A stretch of DNA of 64,000 bases from Fragum whitleyi (lineage: Eukaryota > Mollusca > Bivalvia > Cardiida > Cardiidae): NCBI GenBank assembly GCA_948146395.1, contig OX411548.1, positions 41,165,098 through 41,229,097 on the forward strand, written 5' to 3'. Below, piece after piece: positions 23,019-34,500 of this stretch. The position numbers were made by a program, and so were the translations under genes. The notes below the pieces were generated by a model. That model searched no databases. It saw only the letters and a program-made list of their open reading frames with translations, and was not told the DNA's origin. Each line of letters opens with the position of its first letter. Position 1 is the first letter of the stretch.

Positions 23019-24164
23019 ATGTCTAGCCACAAGCCCCGAAGAGTCCACCACGCAAGTGGAAGTTTACTGAAGTACCTTATAACAGCCTTCATCGTGTGTA
23101 TCGTGACAACATATCTCATATACAGGCACATCTCTTCACCACATAGAGGAGGTATACCACGTGTCTTCCTACAGGAAATGACGTCAAATATGTCACGTGT
23201 TCTTGTGAAATCACGTCCGAATAGAACATTGCTTAACTATGTTAATACCTTGGCGACGGAAAGTTTTCTGGTAAAGACGGAAAGAAAATCAAATTTACAT
23301 AACGTATCTTCGTGTATAATGGAAAATACTAATAGTGTGTTATTAAATGCATCATCCTATCAGTGTAGCCATTTGATGAATATAACCGGAAGTATAGGTC
23401 GAACCGGAAACCAATTATTCCAAATTGCGACATTACTAGGTACTGCTTTGAAACACAATTACACTCCTTTCATTCGACCATCATTCCCTCTTAATCGCTG
23501 GTTTGACCTACCAAATTTGATAGATCTACAACCATTAAACAATAGACGATTTTCGGTGAACAAAAGTGGTACTTATTCAGATACCATCAATAATCTCGAT
23601 CATTTCACTAATTGGTCTCTTACAGGATATTTTCAATCCTTTAAATACTTTGTTGGTGCCGAACATATAGTGAGGACTGTTCTCAAAATTAAGAATAGAT
23701 TTATTAACAATGCAAAAACGTTCCTAGGGAATATTACAAAACCCGGGACAGCTAATGTCTGCGTTCATATAAGACGGGGAGACATGAACACAAAACAACT
23801 AAGGAAAGATGGCTACAGTATACCAAAACTTGGATATATTGATAGAGCCATGAATTACTTTCGCAGAAAGTTTGAGGACAAAGTTCAATTTATTATTGTG
23901 AGTGACGGTATGTTCTGGTGCAAGGATAATATCAGCGGTGACGATGTGTTATTTAGTCCGTTTTACGATACCCCGGATGACCTTGCCCTGATGACGTTGT
24001 GCGATCACGTGATAATAACATCCGGCACATTTGGGTGGTGGGGTGCGTGGTTAGCGGACGGTATCACTGTGTATTATAAAGGATATCCTGGTAAAGGGAC
24101 CTGGCTTCAGAAACAGATAAATGTATCTGATTACTATCCCTCTAATTGGATAGGTCTCTGGTGA
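23019..24164 (+). CDS. Galactoside alpha-1,2-fucosyltransferase (GT11 family), single coding exon
   Basis: The 381-residue product is predicted to transfer fucose from GDP-fucose to a terminal galactose (alpha-1,2 linkage) of glycoproteins or glycolipids in the Golgi. It has type II topology: about 19 cytoplasmic residues rich in His/Arg, a membrane anchor at about 19-37, a stem, then the catalytic domain. GT11 landmarks are GRTGNQLFQ (128-136), GYFQSFKYF (203-211), VHIRRGD (249-255, the GDP-fucose motif), FIIVSDGMFW (291-300) and TSGTFGWWGAWLADG (334-348). Several N-glycosylation sequons are present, for example NIT at 121 and 238 and NVS at 368. The length matches animal FUT1/FUT2-like enzymes. 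The coding region is intact with no intron; AATAAA follows 35 bases after the stop. The family assignment is firm; acceptor specificity and orthology cannot be read from sequence alone. Confidence 0.93.
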   Translation: MSSHKPRRVHHASGSLLKYLITAFIVCIVTTYLIYRHISSPHRGGIPRVFLQEMTSNMSRVLVKSRPNRTLLNYVNTLATESFLVKTERKSNLHNVSSCIMENTNSVLLNASSYQCSHLMNITGSIGRTGNQLFQIATLLGTALKHNYTPFIRPSFPLNRWFDLPNLIDLQPLNNRRFSVNKSGTYSDTINNLDHFTNWSLTGYFQSFKYFVGAEHIVRTVLKIKNRFINNAKTFLGNITKPGTANVCVHIRRGDMNTKQLRKDGYSIPKLGYIDRAMNYFRRKFEDKVQFIIVSDGMFWCKDNISGDDVLFSPFYDTPDDLALMTLCDHVIITSGTFGWWGAWLADGITVYYKGYPGKGTWLQKQINVSDYYPSNWIGLW

Positions 24165-24198
24165 CCAATTTTTTAGTGAAACACTATTCATAAAGATC

Positions 24199-24204
24199 AA
24201 TAAA
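24199..24204 (+). terminator. Polyadenylation signal of the fucosyltransferase gene
   Basis: AATAAA lies 35 bases after the TGA stop, with a second AAATAAA near 24250. The spacing is suitable for a short 3' UTR. Confidence 0.6.
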
Positions 24205-25005
24205 TGCCTACTTTTTACTTTAATATCCTCAACCTTGGTCAATACACTTAAATAAATTATAAAAGATACTTATAATTCCAGAAATATTTGTTTATCCTAA
24301 AACAAATGATAAACTTTGTGTTAAAAATACTGTAGGGGTTCGATTTTGAAAGTCCCGAATAGGTAGGTGAAATACGTTAAAAAAATAATGTCCGTGGTTC
24401 ATAAAAAGCACAATTGAAAACGTTGTTCTTATTCCTGCGTTACTGTAGTTTTCCCTTTTATGCAACTATAGCATCGATTTACATTTTTTCGGGCGCTAAT
24501 ATTTACAGGAACTCTAGAATACTTAACGCCGCATGCGAAGTTGCAAATGTTGTAAACATATGCGAGCGGAAAAAGTGAAATAACACTATATTGTGCTAAC
24601 ACATAGATTTCATTTATACCAATTCTGAAGCAGATAATTCTTAAAATAAGTGAAGTTTACGAATGACACGTGACCAGAAAATTTAACAATCTTAACAGTA
24701 TTGATTTTACAAATAAGCTTAACTGACAATGATGACAGTGTTCGTGTCGACTTCTCAACCCGATACGAATCAACTTTTAAAAGATAGTATAAATCGAAGT
24801 TAAATTCAAGTTAATTTTTCCACCAATGATTCGACCTTCTTTTTCATTTGAATATGGAATATGGAATATGGAATCTCGGCGAATCGTAAATATTGATAAA
24901 TTTGACATGCATGCGACACTTCAAAAGTTCCACCGAGTCCACACGACCTATAGTACAATCGTTGAATTCAAATTATCACTGTGATGCATTAAACAGTCAC
25001 AAACG
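24205..25005. other. Intergenic space between convergent genes
   Basis: Holds the 3' ends of the fucosyltransferase (+) and ZP (-) genes. A short ATATGGA tandem occurs at about 24850-24872. No other gene seen. Confidence 0.6.
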
Positions 25006-25011
25006 TTTATT
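25006..25011 (-). terminator. Candidate polyadenylation signal of the ZP gene
   Basis: TTTATT on plus reads AATAAA on minus, about 250 bases past the ZP stop codon. It is one candidate; the true cleavage site needs transcript data. Confidence 0.4.
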
Positions 25012-25257
25012 GTAATGCATTTTGTTTGATATTTGATATCTAATTACTGAATTATTAGTATATATACTAGACGACACAAAATTAACGTAATTGAAAAGAT
25101 GATCGTTTTTTTCTTTTACAGTAACAGTTCTCATACAAATGATTATCTTAAGCATCTATTTATAATTAGTTGCAAATATTTTTCTGGGGATCACTTTCGA
25201 TACTTCTAATTTGACATCGAGTTAACAAATCAGTGTCTTTGAAACAGTCTAATTTTC

Positions 25258-25520
25258 TTAATATCCCACAGAAAATTTATTGTCGTACGGGTTCTCAAAC
25301 TGCTGAACTGGTATTTGATTTGTAAAACCATTCTCTGACACAACACTCTTTCTGTTTTGTCGTTGATTGCTAAGCTCCTTTAGAGTGACTTGCGCAGTGG
25401 TCCATTTCCGGTACATGAGAACGGCCATACTTCCAAATGTGAGACATCCGACTCCTAGCAGTATAATTATGACGACGAACAAAGCTGCACTCAGACAAAA
25501 GGTGTCATCGGTAATTATGG
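25258..25520 (-). CDS. ZP gene exon 8 (membrane helix and cytoplasmic tail)
   Basis: Acceptor CTTTTTTTTCAG. Encodes residues 305-390. A hydrophobic run (ALFVVIIILLGVGCLTFGSM at 316-335) is followed by YRKW, then a polar tail ending QQFENPYDNKFSVGY. The ENPYDN stretch resembles an NPxY-type endocytic or adaptor motif; that reading is inference. Confidence 0.85.
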
Positions 25521-28500
25521 CTGAAAAAAAAGAGAAATGTCATGATGCTGGCGACAAAAACGTGCGTTTAGTGGACCATACACGATCCACCAATCTTTAA
25601 TATCTCTTTATAACACCAATAATATTTACTATCTGTCAATGAAGATATTACTGATCTTTCATTGGTAATTTTGAAGACTAAAATTCGCCATCGGTTATCA
25701 TGGCTGAAAATAAAAAAAAAAGAAATTTGATGCCGAGGACTTAAAAATCGTCAAGTGGACAACATACAATCAATAAAAATTACAACAATATTGAATCAAT
25801 ACTTACACACAAAAAGTATTGCAACATCTAAATGTATGTAAATACAAGAGTTCGTTCAACAAAGGCAAAATATGAACCACATCGAATGTTTATTGGACAT
25901 TCTTGGTCGATAACTATGCGAATTGTTACCTCCTTTTCAAAATCCTTCTCAGTTGTTACAGATGTTGCAATAGTAATGACGACGTTCATATCCTGAATCT
26001 GATACATTGCATTAGGATAAAAGTGTGGGCCGTGATTTTCGTCGTTTTTGCATGTATATGACATTGGTTGTACACTCTTGGGTCAGAGATAATAACCAGG
26101 TTGGAATCCCATTTAGCACATTCCATGTAGCAATAGTTAATCGTGTACGAATTATTGATTAAAGCATGTTCTTTTATAATGGCCATAACATGAATGAACT
26201 GACAGAATTTGATTAAAGTTTTATTACCAATTATAAAACCCACTGAAAATGTTTTCTTGTGCATGAATTGCGTCAAGTTACCAAAGTTCACATTTTTCAA
26301 AGCTACTTCGGTAAAAATAGGACGTAACAATACTTTTCTCTTTGCGTATATTACTCAAAGTTCAAAATCGCCCATATATGATGAATAATATGCAATTGAC
26401 AATATAATTGATTGTGTATGAGCAATATTGAAGAAAGAGACCTATTCCATGTTATTTCCATTACTATTGTCAAGTACTTTGGTCATTTATTTTCGGGGCA
26501 ATGCTAAATCAAAAGTACAGTAATAGCAGAGTGATAATATCTAAAATAAGGGGAAAACCCTAGCAAATAGATAATTCCTGTTTTGATATATCAAAGCATA
26601 TCCCGTCAAATTTGATACGAGACAAATTCATTTTCATCAACAATCCCATCAGCTGGGCGTCTCAAAGAAACCTCGACGTAGTGAGTTATTGCATGTAACT
26701 ATCGAGGGTTAAATTTGACGGATAATCGAGGGGGCAGTGCAATACTATTGTAAGTGCCTATGAATATATAGGCACTTACAATAGTGTTGCGCTAACCCCT
26801 CGCAATGCTCTAAGTAATTTGTTAAGTGAATTTAAACATAGATAAACCAACGTAATCTACAAGGAAAAGACTGTTACCCACTGAATTTCCAAAAATAGCC
26901 AATTTCTTCAATACTTTGATTAGATATGAATTAGATAGATAGATATGTAATGAAATGGAATTGTCTAAAATTATGTATAAAAAATAATGAAAAAAGGTCG
27001 TTTAAGCATTTTTAAAGTAATTACTTATCTCCGAGTATTTCTCCACAATTTTGACTCTGGCAGCTACATCAATATCTGTATTCTCTGAGGCCTGGCGTTT
27101 ATCGATCCTGGATTCAGGGGACACAATCGATAGTTCCGTCTTTTCATCGGCGAGTCTGATATCTCTCTTCTTTCGTCCCCAGCCAAGTTCACCTCCACAA
27201 GTTGTCTGGTAAAAATATTTGGAGTTAAAGAAGCACACTCAGTAAACAAGAACTAGATTAACAACAAGACGACAAAAAGAGTGGCTGGTATCTGAAAGAT
27301 TAAGTCTCTTGGGTGTGTCATAAAAAAACTCGAAAATTAGTTTCTATGAAAGTCAATATAACTTTGTATATTTTTTCTATTAAAACCACCAAAAGGTACT
27401 TCCTATGAAAGGTAGCATTTAAAGATATGAACAACAGAAGTATTTGGGATTTTTAAATCGTTGCACGCCATGATGGGTGTGATGACGTCACAGCGTTATA
27501 TGTGTGATGCGTGGAAAATTTTAATTAACGAATATCTTTTTTAGAGTTTTGTCGATCTATCACAAAGAAAAGTCAATTTATTAATAGAAAATCAATTTTT
27601 TGGTCTTGAAGTATCAAATTTATTAATCTCACCTTCTAAAACAGATAAAAACGAGTCAAAGTCTCGTTTTTATCTGTTTACGATGGCTTTTTAGAAAAAT
27701 GTAGTATTTCATGACCAATCATTTAATATCCCTTTTTTATAGAAGGGTGTTCCAATTTTGGGAAATGTTGGGAAATTATTTAGTCACACGGTTTCTTTTT
27801 TCACTTTGAATTTGATAGTTCAATATGCGTCTTGCAGGAATCGGGAGAAAACTACTGTTTATACTTACCTCGATCAATGTTTTAATTGATTAAGCCTTTT
27901 TTTTTTGCTCAATCGATTTTAGATCTACATTGCTTTTTATTCCTTTTACTTTACTGTTAAAGATACAACCAACTAAAAAAGTTGGAACCGACTTCACAAT
28001 TTCGTTCGATTTTCATACTGACTAGGTCAGTGGGCGGCAAGAATAGATATACCCCTCACAATATTTCAACTCATTTAAAAATTTGAAGAAGTAAACAACC
28101 TAAACTTACTGCTTCACAGACTTCCCGGCATAATTCAAGAATGCAGGTAAAGTTCATGTCGATAGCCCCACCTTCGAGGTTTGTTGGTCGAAATGCCCCA
28201 AATTGGCTTATCAGGTAACCATTACGTAACTTGGAGAAGTTTGGAAATAAGTCAACGTCTACCGCACAGCTTGAATAAATAAGTGTAAATCAGTTGAATC
28301 TTTTTGTACCAAATATCTCTCGCAAGAATATGCCGTTATGCATTGGTAAAAATAAAAAAAAGGCTTCCATATGCAATCTGAAGAAAGTAAACTTCCAGAA
28401 ATCATTTTAGGCGGGTTGTGTACACTGTTCTCATCCATTCTTTCTTTTTTTTCACATTTCCTTGGTGCATTTACTAAGGCTATTAACGCACGGCTTCTTA

Positions 28501-31500
28501 ATTCTGGAAAATCATGGTCGAAATAATATGGACAATGGTTCAGTTTTCTTGATAACCATAGCAAAATTGAATTTCCAACACTCAAAACAACACGTATTAA
28601 CCCTTTCCTGTTTTACAAAATTTTGAACCTATCCAAATTCAAAGGTTTTGAAGACGAAAATTTAAAGTGGGTTTTATTTGAAAAATAGCCATTCTGTAGG
28701 GTAGAAAATATTGTGGAAAAAGAAGAAATTGCTTGTCAGAAGCAATTTCTTCTTTTTTCACAATGTTTTCTCAATCATAAAATCACAGGCACGTAAGAAG
28801 CAGGGATTAAACAGCAAAGGGTTAAGACAAAAAACAGTCTAAAAAAACATTTACTTACAAATTTTCTATTAAGACAATATCTGATGCAATGCAGTATCGC
28901 GCCTTTATGTCGAAATCAGCTGAAAGAAAAAGATAAACAGTTCAAAAACCGTGTCTAAATGATCGGAATATAACCGAGACAATATATGGACCTCCTTAGA
29001 AAGTGAACGTCTTTAAAGTAAAAAAAAAGGACACCATAAAACGTCTTTCAAGTAAAAAACACAAAAGAAGGCCTTGAGAGTTTTCATTCAAATAATGTTT
29101 TGAAAAGAAGCTATAGCAAAGGCATAGCCATTTGGGGCGCTAGTATAATATGAGGTACACGAATAAGGTAGTGCATCTATTTTTTAAATGGCATTAAATG
29201 ATTGACCTTTACAGTTAAGAACATCATGAAATTGACAAGCTGCGTGATATTTAATTGGCTTTGGAATTCAATTGAATGAGCGAGAGGAGTTAGTTTTGAT
29301 TGAAATTAAACGAAGGTAATCCAAGATCGCTTATTTTGTTCAAGGTGAACAAAATTAGCGATATTTATTTCCTCCCCTTTAAAACATGTATACGAGTTAT
29401 ATAAATATTTCTTTATGTCTTCGCAGACCAATCAGAAGCTTACCAAATTCAAGTCAGTCAGGTAAGTTGTGGATTTTTTCTAGCCATTTTTGTTTAGATA
29501 AGTAGTTAGATGATCTTTTCTATTTGGTGATTTTGGAGCGTTTTTGATTGGTTTGGATGAGTGCTTGGAATGAATGAATGGAACACTGAGTGAGCAATTT
29601 AGAATGGTTTTGATCGGAATGAGATTCAATTTCAAAATGTTCATAACTGAAGAAATACGGAAACAGAAAACAATGTATTGATCGAACTGCAAAACAGCCA
29701 AAAATTCGGTCAATTATTTCGTCATTCTACGGAATTGAAAATTACTTTGACAATCGGGGACCCTTGACGATCTTACGGAATAGAACTCGGTAATAATACG
29801 GGCGCGGCTATGAAAACGCGTAATTTTGCACGTAGGTTTACATAACGACACAAACATTAACAATCCTGCTAAGGATAACGTTGCATAAAACATAATTAAG
29901 GAAATTATAAAAGTCGGCATATAATTTGAAGCAAAACACATTGCTTTACTACTTTTTGTCATTAAATTTTAATTTGCCAAGTTGTTCGGAAAGAATTTAC
30001 AAAATATGATTTGCTTGAAGCGTATAAACTAATTGAAGATGAATACTACCAGAAGCCTAATTACCTCAAGAAATGATCCAAAATTACTTCACTTACGTCC
30101 GAGGAACTCGGCTAACGCAAACGTCCGAGCGATGTTCCGAATGCGGCATTGACCATGCGTATGGAAAAAATCGAATATTTAAAACTTATTAATGCTTGTA
30201 CTTTTGTCACAAATATTAATTGCGCATGGGCCTCTTTGAAGTGATGGTCACCATAATTAGAGAAATGTTCTTGAAATTTAGTAGTTATAATAGATAAGAA
30301 TTACCGCCGAGATAAGACAAACGCATAGGACTACCAATTAATGGATAATGTTGCGGTTTAACTGTTGAGAAAAGGTTCAAGGAATCCATGCTAAGGCGCT
30401 CCAGCTTCCGCAATATGCCTCAATTTACGATACACATAAGAGGTATAAAACCCAATTCAAACATCTTTGCTTTACCTATCCATCGGTCGTCCAGCTGTAG
30501 GGCCATTATAAGGATATCAGTCAACTTGACCTCTCGTCCGCTGATCTCCTCGTTGGAGACCACCTTATAGAATGTCATGCTAGCTGTCGGCCTCACAGTT
30601 TTATTGAGGCCAGCCTCGTCAGATGCGTCACTGTAAAGGAATTCATATCATTTTATTTGTTAACTTACATGGAGGATATTTTGACCAATGATAGAACAAT
30701 TTCGGGATTTGGTGAAAAAACTGAAATATATATAGTTCATGTGCATTTGATGTCGAACAAGAGTCAAGTTCTTCTTCTTCTTCTTCTTCTTCTTCTTCTT
30801 CTTCTTCTTCTTCTTCTTCTTCTTCTTCTTCTTCTTCTTCTTCTTCTTCTTCTTCTTCTTCTTCTTCTACTTCTACTTCTTCCTCTTCTTCTTCCTCTTC
30901 TTGTTTTTCTTCTTCATGCGCATGCATTCAGAAAAGATGCATTTGAAAAATTCTGTTCGTGCAGATTTGAAACTTTTCCTTGAATAAAGCCAGAATGCAC
31001 GAATCTTGGGTGGACGCATATAAAATCAAATTGTGTATGTAGTGCTGCCCATAATATCAGTACCGATATTTTACCTCTTTTTCCTGTATAATCCGTGAAT
31101 CTTAGGACCCTGTTATTTTATTGTTGAGAAAATGATGTGAAAAGAAGAAATTGCTTGTGACAACCTATTTCTTCTTCTCACATTATCTTCTATAACTTTA
31201 AAAAGTTTCATTTTCCAATTGTAACATCCTTTCTTCATATCCTTTGAGTTTTGACTATTCTAAAAAAATTTAAACAAGAGAACCGCAAGGGGGTGCCGAC
31301 GCTCGGCTGTTAATTATTTCTTAGGCAGATGCAAATATATGAACTTGGTACCTACAGAAAGGTCTTGTACCAAGCAATGATTGTGTAAAATAGGAGGGCT
31401 CTTTGACTAACCATTCAAAAATTATGACCAAGGTTAAATGTTTTAAAGAAATTTGACCTTGAAAAATGACCTTGACCTTGACTGATGACCTTGAACTTGG

Positions 31501-34500
31501 TACCTACAAACAGGTCTTATCCCAAGCAATAATCATGTGAAATATGAAGGCTCTATGACTGACCATTCAAAAGTTATGACCAAGGTTAAAGTTTGTCACG
31601 CCTACGCCAACGCACATGCCAACGCCAACGACAACGCGAACGACGCCAAGGTGATCATAATACCTCGGGTTTTCTTCGAAAACAGCCGAGCTAAAAATTG
31701 GGAGGGGGGGGGGGGGGGTAGAAAAACAAGCATCATTGTCGTTGCTTGTAGTGGATGAACCGTACAAAATGTCGGAGATTTTGAATAATACTTGCGCTAC
31801 TATAAAAAAAATGTCTGAGAATTTGAATAATAATTACGCTACTATAGAAATCGTCGGAGATTTTGAATAATACTTACGCTATTTTATCATTACTAACAAC
31901 AATATCGGTTTCATCTGGTATACAGAATATGGGAATTTGTTTGTCGGCCCCTGTCTGAAATTCGGCGTTCTTTTGAATGATTATCTTGAATAGCATTTCC
32001 TAGCGGTAAAGATCATAAACTAGTTTAAAATAACATCAGGTCTTAGTCGAAAACAATTTGATGCATAAAATGATATAGGGTATAAATTCAGATCTCTTGT
32101 CTATTCTGTAATATGTTCAATTATAATATGACCAACGTAGTGGGTGTGAAATAACGCCGTTGAATATTTTTGATATTACACGAGTGTTATAACACTAGTG
32201 AAATAACTATGCAAATGAGCTAAGAACGTATTTAGCAACGCTATATTTTCGCTGTAAAAATGACGTCATTACGTATGTCTGACGTCACTTCGAAAACGGC
32301 GTTATATGTTTCGCGGAATAACTTAAACCGATAAATTTCTGGAAATTCCTCGATTTATCGCAAAAATTTATGTCATATTATAAATAGAATATCAAATTTG
32401 TGCTCATAAAATACCTAATTTATTAAACTCGTCATCTAAAACAGATAAAAACTCGGCGCAGTCTCGTTTTTATCCGTTTATAGATGACTCGTTTAATTCA
32501 GTTTTCAATGACCACTCATTCAATATCCTCTACTTCATTTAGAAATAGTAGAATCACAACCCAGTTGCTAAATCTACAGATGCTTTGAATCAAATTCATA
32601 AACTCTTTGTATTCTTGTCCTATAAAATGAAGCGGATTGACTAGAAAGTAAAAATCATAACGATATAACTATGAAATTTAAAAAAAAAATCGGACATGGT
32701 ACAACATTGACTTGTATCAAAAATAGACACTGATTCAAGACGTGAACCAATCAATCAATGAAACAGTTAAACAAGTACATGTATACGTTCGATTGAAGAC
32801 AATGACAATGACAATGACAATGACAATATTTTATTTGAAGTAATTAAGGCCTCTGGCCAATAATACAATACAATATATGTAGGCAGCCATATGCAATACA
32901 GTTTAAGTCCATTAACACAAACCTTTTTGTTTATAATAGTTAAAAGAGTCACTCTGTATAAACGCAGAGATTTCCCTTTGCGCCATTGAGTATGTACATT
33001 TCAAAATGATAAGCATACTTGAAAAACCGATCGGTGATACAAGCCATATATTGGGAGACCCAAAGTATGATAGTTCTACTGATAAGACAGTTTATTTATC
33101 AAATGTATATAAAAAGATTGTTTAACTTAATGCATTTGCGTTTTCTTCTCTACGTTTCATTGCATAGAATATGAACTTAGCTACATTAATGCATACATTT
33201 TTCTCCGAATTTAGAAGCAGATAGAAGTTTTCTTTACTTACTGATATTGTAAATACATTTAGAAAATAACGAATTCGTAAATCAGAGTAAAATGGACATT
33301 CCATCACGAAATGAAACTCATCTTCTATTTTACCTAACGCGCAAAATTTACAAATTCCCTCAGCTAATGGTATTCTTGAGTGTCTTCCAGTTTCTACGTT
33401 TAGTTTATGTACTGAGCATCTTAACTTTGTCAATGCAATTCTAAAAGGAATAGGAATATTAAAAGATAGATACTCAGCAGCTTTAAGCTCTGGCATGAAA
33501 AAGCGATAATGTTTAGACCTTGGATCGCCAATTAGATCTTGCGGTATCAATCAATCTTTGCTTAAAAGTCTTCATAAATAAAAGTTCATTTCCAACACTT
33601 TCGTTTAACCAAACATATCCAAAGCCATATTTATGAAACAACTCTTTTACATTCGTAGCCCATGTGACTCGGCCAACTCCGTCTAATTTCCGAAGCATTT
33701 TATAACAAATGAAAGGATATCTATTCTCTTGCATATTAAGAACCTTAAACCAGTATCTTATAGTGTTACAGAAATAATCGATATACAAAGGCAATCTACC
33801 GCATTCACCGACAGCTAATATATTTTGGGTATGCATTGGAAGTTTAAGGAAACGTTTACAAAACTGATCATGTACTGTTTCTATCGTTTTTGATATTTCA
33901 GTGCCCCATAATTCAGAACCGTATAATAATATTGGTTTTACCATTGTATCAAATAATTTAAAGGATTCTTGCATGTCGAAGGATCCTACTTTCGATTGTA
34001 ATTTGTACAAAGAAATTATTGCCTTTTTGGCCCTAGAAGCTAAGTTAGACTTTGCAAAGGACCAGATCAATCTCGGCGTGAAAAATAACCCCATATATTT
34101 ATAGCTAGATACTGTTTCAATTTGTTCTCCATTATAAAACCACTTTTCATTGTCGCGCAGATATCCTCCGTTTCTAAATACTATAACTTTCGTTTTTGAT
34201 AAATTGATTTTCATGCCTGTATCTTGAAAGAATGATGCCAAAACATTTATCTGTTTTTGTAAACCTAATACTGTGTCGCTTGTATTTGCAATATCATCTG
34301 CATATAACAATGAGATAATTTCAAGGTCGCTCTCGTTTACTTGTATTCCTCTGACACCTGCTTTTCTAAGAGCATCGAAAATGTTATTTATAAATAGTGT
34401 AAATAGTACTTAATTTGCACCCCTGTCGGGTTCCAACATTGCAATGTATGCTTTCTGTTATAAATGAATTATCGATACGAAGCCTTGTTGACATATTACT

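Noticed and set aside
25367..25600. Plus-strand 77-residue frame opposite ZP exon 8
   Set aside because: It is the antisense of a real exon whose splice phase and membrane helix fit the ZP gene.
30643..30983. Poly-Glu (minus) and poly-Leu (plus) proteins
   Set aside because: Translation of the (CTT)n microsatellite inside ZP intron 3.
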